Shown in pieces: positions 1 to 5,006 of a stretch of 5,303 nucleotides of DNA. This DNA is from an uncultured Campylobacter sp. Its GTDB lineage: Bacteria; Campylobacterota; Campylobacteria; Campylobacterales; Campylobacteraceae. The notes under the pieces are model-generated. The model was given only the letters and a program-made list of their open reading frames with translations. It ran no database searches and had not been told where the DNA came from. Where the stretch lies: positions 1-5,303 of the forward strand of contig CAJPSJ010000138.1 of assembly GCA_905373295.1 (NCBI GenBank), read 5' to 3'. The first letter of the stretch is position 1. Each line of letters starts with the position of its first letter. A program made the translations under genes and the position numbers.

Positions 1-628
1 CTTGTGCGACGGTAGATTGCTTCTGGCCGATTGCTACGTATATGCAAATGACATCCTGGCCCTTTTGATTGATGATGGTATCAACAGCAACGGTGGTTTT
101 TCCTGTTTGGCGGTCGCCAATGATGAGCTCGCGCTGTCCGCGGCCGATCGGCACTAGCGCGTCAATCGCCTTAAGGCCGGTCTGAAGCGGCTCATGGACG
201 GATTTGCGAGCCATGATGCCTTTGGCCTTTTCCTCGACGAATCTAGTATCGCTGGTCTCTATCGCGCCTTTGCCGTCGATCGGTTCGCCTAGAGCGTTTA
301 CCACGCGACCTATTAGGGCATCACCTACCGGAACGCGCAAAAGCTTACCCAGTCTTTTAACGCTACTACCTTCGTTAATACCGCTAGTATCGCCTAAAAT
401 AACGATGCCGACACTGCTCTCCTCTAAATTTAACGCGATACCACGAGCTCCGTTTTCGAATTCGACCATCTCGTTAGCCATTACGTTTTTTAAGCCGTAA
501 ACATTAGCAACGCCGTCTGCGACCGAAACGACCTTACCGGTTTCTTCGATATCAACGCTAAGATCGAAATTTTCGATTCGCTCTTTGATTATGCTGCTGA
601 TTTCGTCTGCCTTAATTTTCGCACCCAC
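1..628 (-). CDS. atpA: F1Fo ATP synthase subunit alpha, N-terminal part (runs off the left end)
   Basis: Alpha subunit of the F1 head, which forms the hexamer with beta and carries the non-catalytic nucleotide sites. I translated 209 codons. The protein begins with a GTG codon (626-628) and reads [20 protein letters not shown], typical of Campylobacter AtpA. The N-terminal beta-barrel is followed by the conserved [20 protein letters not shown] stretch and then the Walker A motif GDRQTGKT at residues 171-178 (positions 95-118); the last readable codons give [13 protein letters not shown]. An AGGAG Shine-Dalgarno overlaps the atpH stop codon and sits at normal spacing before the GTG, which supports that start. 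The gap to atpH is 11 nt, so the two are surely co-transcribed. The C-terminal part lies outside the window. No frame break or missing key residue is visible. Confidence 0.97.
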   Translation of the reverse strand, partial: MGAKIKADEISSIIKERIENFDLSVDIEETGKVVSVADGVANVYGLKNVMANEMVEFENGARGIALNLEESSVGIVILGDTSGINEGSSVKRLGKLLRVPVGDALIGRVVNALGEPIDGKGAIETSDTRFVEEKAKGIMARKSVHEPLQTGLKAIDALVPIGRGQRELIIGDRQTGKTTVAVDTIINQKGQDVICIYVAIGQKQSTVAQ

Positions 629-639
629 GCTTTACTCCT

Positions 640-1173
640 TTAAATTGCTTTTAAAATATATTCGCTCATTTTTTGTTTCAATCTATCAACTGAAAAACTA
701 ATCTCAAATCCAAGATCCTCGACTTCGATCTTAATACCCTCAAGCTCACTTTTAACGGGTTGTAGGGTAATATCTGCATTAAATTTCTTTGAAATTTTAG
801 CCTCTAGCTCTTTTATTTTCGCGGCGTCTATTTCAGTAGCGGAATAAATTTTGCCCAAATATTTATTATCCAGCGCCGCAATATTCTTGCGCAGCTCCTC
901 GACTATCTGCGGGATCAGCGCAATACGCCTATTCTTAGCTAGAAGTTTAATAAAATTTACTATTTTTTCGCTTGGATTTTTTATAAACGACGCAATAAGT
1001 TCCACTTTGGATTCCTCTTTTAGCGTCGGAGATTTTACAATATCTTGGAATTTTGGAATTCTAAACGCACTCGCGACGCTCTCGAGCGTCTGCAAAACAG
1101 AGCCTAGTTCATCTTTTTTATAGCTCAGTATCAGGGCATTTACATATCTTTTTGAGGTGTTATTTATCATCAT
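640..1173 (-). CDS. atpH: F1Fo ATP synthase subunit delta
   Basis: Delta (OSCP) subunit, the stalk component that holds the F1 head to the b/b' peripheral stalk. It has 177 residues, the usual length for the family. The N-terminal part (about 1-105) is a helical domain that binds alpha. The C-terminal part carries the family signature around residues 146-167 (GIKIEVEDLGFEISFSVDRL and on), the form of the usual G-x-x-I-x-x-x-D...S-x-x-x-x-L pattern. The start is a tandem ATG-ATG. The first ATG overlaps the TGA of atpF (ATGA), so either could be used, and an AAAAAGG purine run lies just upstream. The overlap implies translational coupling to atpF. It ends 11 nt before atpA, and its stop codon is embedded in the atpA ribosome-binding site. 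Confidence 0.95.
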   Translation of the reverse strand: MMINNTSKRYVNALILSYKKDELGSVLQTLESVASAFRIPKFQDIVKSPTLKEESKVELIASFIKNPSEKIVNFIKLLAKNRRIALIPQIVEELRKNIAALDNKYLGKIYSATEIDAAKIKELEAKISKKFNADITLQPVKSELEGIKIEVEDLGFEISFSVDRLKQKMSEYILKAI

Positions 1174-1685
1174 CCGACCTTTTTCTCTACGATTTTAACC
1201 AGTTTGTCTTGACCGAATTTAATGTCGTCCGATGCAAAAACGTCATCCAGTATCTCGCTTACGACCTCTTTTTTGATCTTACGCGCCTCAAAGCTCTTCT
1301 GCTCGTCGAAAGATTTTTGCAAATTCGCAATCTCTTGCTCGGTCGCATTTTTTATCTTTTCGGCGGCGAACACGATCTCTTTTTTAGCAGTTTCGATTAA
1401 AGCTGCGCCTTGAACCTTGGCATCTTGCAGATCTTTTTTAGCTTGCTCCTTACGAGCTGCGGACTCTTTTAAAATTTTTTGATTAGCTTCAAGCCTAGAT
1501 GCGATGCCGTCGATTCTACCTTGATATGCTGCTTTTGCAGGACCTTTTAAAAGATAAAACAAAATTCCGAAAAACAAAATGAAATTTATGCTTCGCCACA
1601 GCACGTCGTAGTCTTTGACTCCATCGTGCTCGCCACTTGCTAAAACAAACGCCGGAATTATAAATAAAAATAGATATTTTTTCAT
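1170..1685 (-). CDS. atpF: F1Fo ATP synthase subunit b
   Basis: Subunit b of the Fo peripheral stalk. It has 171 residues. A short hydrophobic, signal-peptide-like segment (MKKYLFLFIIPAFVLASGEH) comes first, then a true membrane helix at about residues 30-47 (SINFILFFGILFYLLKGP), then a long charged alpha-helical, coiled-coil tail rich in A, K, E and Q that dimerises with b' and meets delta. The extra N-terminal segment is, as far as I know, normal for Campylobacter b subunits. It suggests either an N-terminal cleavage site near ASG or a second membrane pass. The ATG follows the atpF' stop by 10 nt, with GAGGA overlapping that TGA as ribosome-binding site. The 3' end overlaps atpH by 4 nt. 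Confidence 0.93.
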   Translation of the reverse strand: MKKYLFLFIIPAFVLASGEHDGVKDYDVLWRSINFILFFGILFYLLKGPAKAAYQGRIDGIASRLEANQKILKESAARKEQAKKDLQDAKVQGAALIETAKKEIVFAAEKIKNATEQEIANLQKSFDEQKSFEARKIKKEVVSEILDDVFASDDIKFGQDKLVKIVEKKVG

Positions 1686-1695
1686 ACTGAAATCC

Positions 1696-2118
1696 TCATA
1701 CTTTAGCCACGGCGCTGCTTAGAGCATTTTTAAATTCCGGAATTTTGGCTTGCAAATCATTTTTTAGGTTGCGCTTTTGCTCATCCAAACCGCCTAAGAA
1801 TTGATCAAAATCCTCCTCCATCGCGGCTTTTTTCTCGGCTATTTCTCTAGCGGCAGCCTGCTTCGCACTATCCATCGCCTCTTGCTTTATTTTAATAGCC
1901 TGCAACTTCGCAGCATCCATGATTCTTACGATCTCTGCTTTATCGGCATCTGCATCCTGTGCGTTTTTCATCGCATTTGCCTCATCTTCTCTAATAATAG
2001 CCTCTCGCTTTTCCATATGCAAAAGTAGCGGTCTATAAAGCTTGATATTTAAGAAGTAAATCAAAGCTAAAAATACGACGATGGTCGTTATCATGGCGGT
2101 CAAACTTACGTCTAGCAT
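1696..2118 (-). CDS. atpF': F1Fo ATP synthase subunit b' (second b-type stalk subunit)
   Basis: Second b-type subunit, which pairs with AtpF to form a heterodimeric peripheral stalk. It has 140 residues: one N-terminal membrane helix at about residues 8-26 (AMITTIVVFLALIYFLNIK), the conserved LYRPLL turn, and a long charged helix (HMEKREAIIREDEANAMKNA and on) running to the end. There is no signal-like extension, unlike AtpF. A separate b' gene before atpF is the arrangement known from epsilonproteobacteria, cyanobacteria and alphaproteobacteria. It is the first gene of the atp operon here, with a near-perfect Shine-Dalgarno directly upstream and a probable promoter in the 74-bp gap after parB. 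It is placed apart from the a and c subunits, which are not in this window. Confidence 0.93.
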   Translation of the reverse strand: MLDVSLTAMITTIVVFLALIYFLNIKLYRPLLLHMEKREAIIREDEANAMKNAQDADADKAEIVRIMDAAKLQAIKIKQEAMDSAKQAAAREIAEKKAAMEEDFDQFLGGLDEQKRNLKNDLQAKIPEFKNALSSAVAKV

Positions 2119-2120
2119 CG

Positions 2121-2130
2121 CACCTCCTCT
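2121..2130 (-). promoter_or_regulatory. Strong Shine-Dalgarno of the atp operon leader
   Basis: The minus strand reads AGAGGAGGTG just before the atpF' ATG, an almost complete match to the anti-Shine-Dalgarno of 16S rRNA and the strongest ribosome-binding site in the window. The other genes here use weaker GGAG/AGGAG sites or rely on overlap. This fits high translation of the first atp gene. Confidence 0.75.
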
Positions 2131-2147
2131 AGGTTAGTTTTAAACAA

Positions 2148-2190
2148 AATGCGTATTTTACAATATGAAAAATTAAAATACACTATAAAA
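2148..2190 (-). promoter_or_regulatory. Probable sigma-70 promoter of the atp operon
   Basis: In the 74-bp gap between parB and atpF' the minus strand has a TTG-TAAAAT block; the candidate -10 hexamer TAAAAT is at 2155-2160. T-rich stretches come before it (TTTTTTATAGTG, then TATTTTAATTTTT). Campylobacter sigma-70 promoters typically lack a fixed -35 box and show such periodic T runs upstream of the -10. A start near 2148 would give a leader of about 30 nt containing the strong Shine-Dalgarno. TATAGT a little upstream is an alternative -10. The call rests on composition only. No convincing terminator hairpin is present after parB, so read-through from parAB is also likely. Confidence 0.5.
2153..2181. 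promoter_or_regulatory. Inverted repeat spanning the atp promoter, operator-like
   Basis: GTATTTTA (2153-2160) and TAAAATAC (2174-2181) form a perfect 8-bp dyad with a 13-bp spacer, so half-site centres lie 21 bp apart, about two helical turns. One arm covers the candidate -10. This geometry suits a dimeric repressor. The arms are almost pure A/T, so as an RNA hairpin it would be weak and is not a terminator. In such AT-rich DNA a chance dyad is possible. Confidence 0.35.
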
Positions 2191-2192
2191 AA

Positions 2193-3056
2193 TCATCCGA
2201 TTTTCTTTAAAAACTCGGAAATTTGTAAAATTTCGCTAAATTCGATCGAAATTTTACGCTCTTTGATACTTATTTTACCAAATTGATCAAGCTTGGCCTT
2301 TAGCTTTAAAAGCTCAGGCTTGAAGCTTTGAAATTCCGCACCAGACTTTTTCTCTTTCGGAACGGTTTTATCTTTGAGCTTTTTGACTAAAGTTTCAGTA
2401 TCTCTTACGCTTAGGCGCTGTCCTAAAATGGTGTTTAGTGCTAAAATTTGATCCTCTTTTTCAAGTCCAACCATTATCTTGGCGTGCCCTTGCGAAATTT
2501 TATCTGCGCTTATGGCGTCTTGCACTTCTGAGCATAAATTTAAAAGTCTTAGCGTGTTGGTAATCTGCGTGCGGGACTTTTTGATGATGTCGGCTAACTC
2601 CTCTTGCGTGATCCTATATTCGCCGATGAGCTCTTTATAGGACTTGGCAAGCTCGATAGGATTTAGATCCTCGCGCTGGATATTTTCGATGAGGGCAAGC
2701 TCTCTTAAATTTTGAGATTTTATGTCCGCGACTACGGCTTTGATTTTACTCTCGCCCAAAAGCTTCGTCGCTCTTAGGCGTCGTTCGCCGGCGATAAGGA
2801 CGTAAGAATCATCTTTTTGAATAACAATGATAGGCTGGATAAGCCCGTGGCGGGCGATGCTTTCGCTCAGCTGCCTAAGTGCCTCCTCATCGAAGCTCTG
2901 CCGCGGTTGATATGGATTTGGCTCGATTTTATCGACATCGATTTCGATAACTAAACTATCTGCATTTCCACTTTCTAGCTCCCTGTTATAGGAGCTTTCT
3001 ACGTCGTCTAAAATCGCACCGAGCCCGCGACCGAGTGCTCTTTTTACCTTGCCCAT
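2193..3056 (-). CDS. parB: Chromosome-partitioning protein ParB
   Basis: ParB/Spo0J-family centromere-binding CTPase that loads at parS sites, spreads along DNA and works with ParA in chromosome segregation. It has 287 residues. An N-terminal ALGRGLGAIL stretch (residues 7-16) resembles the ParA-activating tail. The CTP-binding boxes follow: GLIQPI (71-76), GERRLRA (90-96) and ENIQREDLNPIE (124-135). A helix-turn-helix lies at about 149-171 (TQEELADIIKKSRTQITNTL). The C-terminal end is a dimerisation domain (KISIEFSEILQISEFLKK). The start ATG lies inside the parA 3' end with GGAGC four bases upstream, and the genes overlap by 13 bp. No parS consensus (TGTTTCACGTGAAACA-like) was seen in the window. 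Confidence 0.96.
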   Translation of the reverse strand: MGKVKRALGRGLGAILDDVESSYNRELESGNADSLVIEIDVDKIEPNPYQPRQSFDEEALRQLSESIARHGLIQPIIVIQKDDSYVLIAGERRLRATKLLGESKIKAVVADIKSQNLRELALIENIQREDLNPIELAKSYKELIGEYRITQEELADIIKKSRTQITNTLRLLNLCSEVQDAISADKISQGHAKIMVGLEKEDQILALNTILGQRLSVRDTETLVKKLKDKTVPKEKKSGAEFQSFKPELLKLKAKLDQFGKISIKERKISIEFSEILQISEFLKKIG

Positions 3057-3835
3057 TTTTGCTCCATTATGGATTTAGCGAGGTCTTGATAGGCGATGGA
3101 GCCGGCGGATTTTATATCGTATAAAACCACCGGCTTGCCAAAGCTTGGGCTTTCGGCTAGCTTAATATTGCGCGGGATGATGACTAGATCATCACTCTTA
3201 CCGATACGAAAGAGCTTATCGTCGAAATACTCGCGTAAATTCGCGACTGTCTCTTTGGCGAGATTGTTTTGCAAACTATACATCGTAGGCAAAAACCCGC
3301 GAATTTTTAAATTTTTATTAAGCGTTTGCTTGACGACTTTTACGGTATTTAGGATTAGCGCGACACCTTCAAGCGCATAGAATTCGCACTGAATCGGGAT
3401 GATGACGCTATCACTTGCGACCAAGGCATTTACCGTAATGCTACCGAGCGTCGGCGGCGAATCGATGATGATGAAATCGTATCTATCCTTAACCTCGGAA
3501 ATTTTATTTTTTAGCATTAGTTTGAAGTCTTTCTCTTCGCTTACTTCGCGCTCGATACCTACAAGTCCGATGTTTGACGGCACCAGATCCATAAACTCAA
3601 GTTCGGTCTTTTGGATCACTTCGGACATGCTTTTACGCCCCGTTAGGACGTGATAAATGTTAAATTCAAAGTCGCTGCGGTTAAAGCCAAGTCCGGTCGT
3701 AGCGTTCGCCTGAGGGTCTACGTCGATCAGTAGGACCCGCTTTTTCTTTATCGCTAGCGACGCAGCAAGATTAACCGCTGTGGTCGTCTTTCCGACGCCG
3801 CCTTTTTGATTGGCAATCGTAATTACTTCACTCAT
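3044..3835 (-). CDS. parA: Chromosome-partitioning ATPase ParA (Soj)
   Basis: ParA/Soj-type Walker ATPase that binds nucleoid DNA in its ATP form and is driven by ParB to move origins apart. It has 263 residues, the usual short chromosomal type with no N-terminal helix-turn-helix. The deviant Walker A motif KGGVGKTT is at 11-18 with the signature lysine at 11. The A' motif LLIDVDPQANAT is at 35-46, and Walker B FIIID at 121-125 is followed by SPPTLG. It overlaps birA by 4 bp (ATGA) and parB by 13 bp, so translation of birA, parA and parB is probably coupled. The upstream sequence has only a weak Shine-Dalgarno, which fits coupling. Confidence 0.96.
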   Translation of the reverse strand: MSEVITIANQKGGVGKTTTAVNLAASLAIKKKRVLLIDVDPQANATTGLGFNRSDFEFNIYHVLTGRKSMSEVIQKTELEFMDLVPSNIGLVGIEREVSEEKDFKLMLKNKISEVKDRYDFIIIDSPPTLGSITVNALVASDSVIIPIQCEFYALEGVALILNTVKVVKQTLNKNLKIRGFLPTMYSLQNNLAKETVANLREYFDDKLFRIGKSDDLVIIPRNIKLAESPSFGKPVVLYDIKSAGSIAYQDLAKSIMEQKWAR

Positions 3836-4467
3836 CTTAAAGCATAAACCCTTTCTTCATTTATTATGATCGATCCGTCTTCGCAAAGTTTAGCCTGCGC
3901 GAGTGAAATTTTTTCGCCGCCTAGATGAACGCTAAATTTTTGCGATTTCTGGAATTGTAACGAAAAATTTCTAAAAATTTGCTTCCACGAGATTTTATTT
4001 TCATATAGCGCAAAAAAGCCCTCTATAGCGTCTTCTGCGCTGATTTTTATATCTAAAATTCCCGCATATTCGGGCGCGCCGAGTAGGTTCATGCCAATGC
4101 CGCAGATGAGGGTATTTTTAATCTTATTCGTCATCGCTCCGCCGATTTTGCGCCCATCTACATAAAAATCGTTAGGCCATTTAAGCCAAAGCTGAGAGCC
4201 GAGCGATGCGAGAAGCTCCTGCATAATCATCGCAAAATATATGCTCGCCGACTGCAGCGGCACATCTGCGGGCAGATCGCTCTGCGCGACACAGAACGAA
4301 AATGCGAGATTGCCGCTCGCGCCCTCCCAATCATTGCCGCGCGAGCCGATACCGGCGCTTTGGCGATTTGCGGCGATCGCAAAAGGCGGCGTTATCCTGC
4401 CTTCGCGCACGGCGTTCACCAAAAACTCCTGCGTGGAGGGCATTTGCTCTACAAATTCTACTTGCAA
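3832..4467 (-). CDS. birA: Biotin-protein ligase (biotin-[acetyl-CoA-carboxylase] ligase), TTG start
   Basis: Activates biotin to biotinyl-AMP and transfers it to the lysine of the biotin carboxyl carrier protein. It has 211 residues and is a group I ligase: catalytic core only, with no N-terminal DNA-binding domain, so it is probably not a repressor. Motifs are STQ at 11-13, the biotin/adenylate loop RQSAGIGSRGNDW at 35-47, KWPND at 96-100 with the key lysine, and KIGG at 107-110. The C-terminal small domain (about 170-211) is short. The start is a TTG at 4465-4467. It has AAGGAG six bases upstream and puts the STQ motif at the usual distance from the N-terminus; the ATG at codon 9 would cut into that region. 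It overlaps parA by 4 bp. Confidence 0.94.
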   Translation of the reverse strand: MQVEFVEQMPSTQEFLVNAVREGRITPPFAIAANRQSAGIGSRGNDWEGASGNLAFSFCVAQSDLPADVPLQSASIYFAMIMQELLASLGSQLWLKWPNDFYVDGRKIGGAMTNKIKNTLICGIGMNLLGAPEYAGILDIKISAEDAIEGFFALYENKISWKQIFRNFSLQFQKSQKFSVHLGGEKISLAQAKLCEDGSIIINEERVYALR

Positions 4468-5006
4468 AACCCGCTCCTTGCGTAAGGTGAAGGGCTCGCC
4501 TTGAAATATTGCAAGCGTTTAAATTCCGCGTAGTGATAGAATTTTGAGACAAGATAAAATTTAGCATGATTAAATTTTACGACATAGTGAAATTTTGTGC
4601 GATGGAATTTTACGCTCTTGCTAAATTCTTCGGCAACGCGGATTTTCCTAGCGGCACTGCGATAAAATTTTAAAGCTTTATCTTGCAAAAATTCTGTGGC
4701 ACGATCATAGAATTTTAAATGGTGCGTGTTCGGTGTAGCGCCGCAAGATTCGCAACCGCGGTGGCGAAATTTTAAGCTCCTGTGAGCGTAAAATTTTAGA
4801 GCATAGAAGTAAGATTTTAAAATTTTATAAAGCCTTGGTTTTGGAGCTTCGCTTCGAAATTCCGCACGGCAAAATTTTACTTCACGATCGCGGCGATATC
4901 CAAGGCAGAATTTCGCCGCGACGCCAAAAGCGCGGCGCAAATAAAATTCCCGCGTAGCATCAAAAGCGCGGCATAAAACGCGAGAATTTAAAATCCCGCT
5001 TAGCAT
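4458..5006 (-). CDS. Open frame of 182 codons built from (K/E)F repeats, unrecognised and possibly not a real gene
   Basis: I do not recognise this protein. It fills the whole fmt-birA gap. Its ATG overlaps the fmt stop (ATGCTAA), and it ends inside the first codons of birA, overlapping by 10 bp. The product is very basic, rich in K, R, H, F and Y with six cysteines, and has no obvious signal peptide or membrane helix. Its core is a loose repeat such as VKFH, TKFH, VKFN, AKFY, SKFY and AEFK, with KF or EF recurring every 5-6 residues near the C-terminus. Sixteen of the 18 RAATTY words fall in this one frame. For: the open length, the frame lock and the operon-like overlaps. Against: no clear Shine-Dalgarno, low complexity, and an origin in repeated DNA that may only look like a gene. 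Other Campylobacter have fmt and birA close together, as far as I know. Confidence 0.3.
   Translation of the reverse strand: MLSGILNSRVLCRAFDATREFYLRRAFGVAAKFCLGYRRDREVKFCRAEFRSEAPKPRLYKILKSYFYALKFYAHRSLKFRHRGCESCGATPNTHHLKFYDRATEFLQDKALKFYRSAARKIRVAEEFSKSVKFHRTKFHYVVKFNHAKFYLVSKFYHYAEFKRLQYFKASPSPYARSGFCK
4474..4479 (-). promoter_or_regulatory. Ribosome-binding site that decides the TTG start of birA
   Basis: AAGGAG on the minus strand, separated from the TTG at 4465-4467 by six bases. No ATG or GTG in the birA frame sits at a comparable distance, so this site is the main evidence for the TTG start. It lies inside the last codons of the overlapping 182-codon frame. Confidence 0.7.
4747..4777. 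repeat. 31-bp palindrome-bearing repeat, copy 1 (fmt-birA gap)
   Basis: Identical over 31 bp to 5256-5286. It contains the 20-bp near-perfect palindrome TTCGCAACCGCGGTGGCGAA (4749-4768), with one mismatched pair around the central ACCGCGGT, followed by an AAATTTTAAGC tail that includes one RAATTY word. In the minus-strand frame of the 182-codon open frame it encodes LKFRHRGCES. The flanking bases differ from those of copy 2, so the shared block is sharply bounded. Confidence 0.8.
4888..4921. repeat. GC-rich stem-loop in the fmt-birA gap
   Basis: TCGCGGCGA (4888-4896) and TCGCCGCGA (4913-4921) are a perfect 9-bp inverted repeat with a 16-base loop. It lies about 80 bases downstream of the fmt stop on the transcribed strand. 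No U-run follows, so it is not a standard intrinsic terminator; it could be an attenuator, an mRNA-stabilising hairpin or part of the repeat mosaic. Confidence 0.5.
4925..5006. repeat. Diverged tandem duplication covering the fmt 3' end
   Basis: Two adjoining units, 4925-4960 (36 bp) and 4961-5006 (46 bp). Both begin with CAAAAGCGCGGC. They end with AAAATTCCCGCGTAGCAT and AAAATCCCGCTTAGCAT, which differ by one deletion and one substitution. The middles differ (6 versus 17 bp). The right unit includes the fmt stop codon, so the left unit may be an old copy of the fmt tail. A shorter related piece, AAATTCCGCGTAG, is at 4521-4533. Confidence 0.65.

Larger units (their letters stand above)
4521..4989. 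repeat. Array of 18 RAATTY / AAATTTTA-type words between fmt and birA
   Basis: This is the only gap longer than 300 bases (4468-4999). RAATTY words start at 4521, 4539, 4557, 4572, 4590, 4605, 4623, 4665, 4689, 4710, 4767, 4791, 4820, 4857, 4872, 4908, 4944 and 4984, one per 26 bp on average, where about one in several hundred is expected. The first seven are spaced 18, 18, 15, 18, 15 and 18 bp. All but 4820 and 4984 share the same position modulo 3. The spacers between words are mostly unrelated, though bits such as CATAG and CGCGTAG recur. It is not a CRISPR array: units are too short and uneven. Confidence 0.8.

Noticed and set aside
204..500. Plus-strand open frame of 98 codons opposite atpA
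   Set aside because: Lies wholly over well-conserved atpA coding sequence on the other strand and has low-complexity S/P/L content; a shadow frame. The same holds for the other plus-strand frames over atpH, atpF, atpF', parA and birA.
2119..2192. Intrinsic terminator after parB
   Set aside because: The only dyad is AU-only with a 13-base loop, and there is no GC stem followed by a U-run on the transcribed strand.
2215..2260. Cluster of AAATTT words at the parB 3' end as a second repeat array
   Set aside because: Four RAATTY words occur here, but in mixed phases and within conserved residues of the ParB dimerisation domain (EF, EIL, QIS); explained by codon use.
4327..4365. BirA lacking the classic GRGRxGRxW motif as a sign of inactivity
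   Set aside because: The SAGIGSRGNDW form keeps the glycines, arginine and tryptophan of the loop and looks like the normal epsilonproteobacterial variant; the KWPND and KIGG motifs are intact.
2119..4467. parS site near parAB
   Set aside because: No TGTTTCACGTGAAACA-like palindrome was found by eye here or elsewhere in the window.
4331..4567. Minus-strand frame of 78 codons overlapping the birA start
   Set aside because: Reads the birA N-terminus in another frame; R/A/C-rich content is typical of a shadow of GC-richer coding DNA, and it has no family resemblance.
4521..4989. Possible CRISPR array
   Set aside because: Repeat cores are only 6-8 bp, spacers vary from 9 to about 60 bp, and no cas genes are present.
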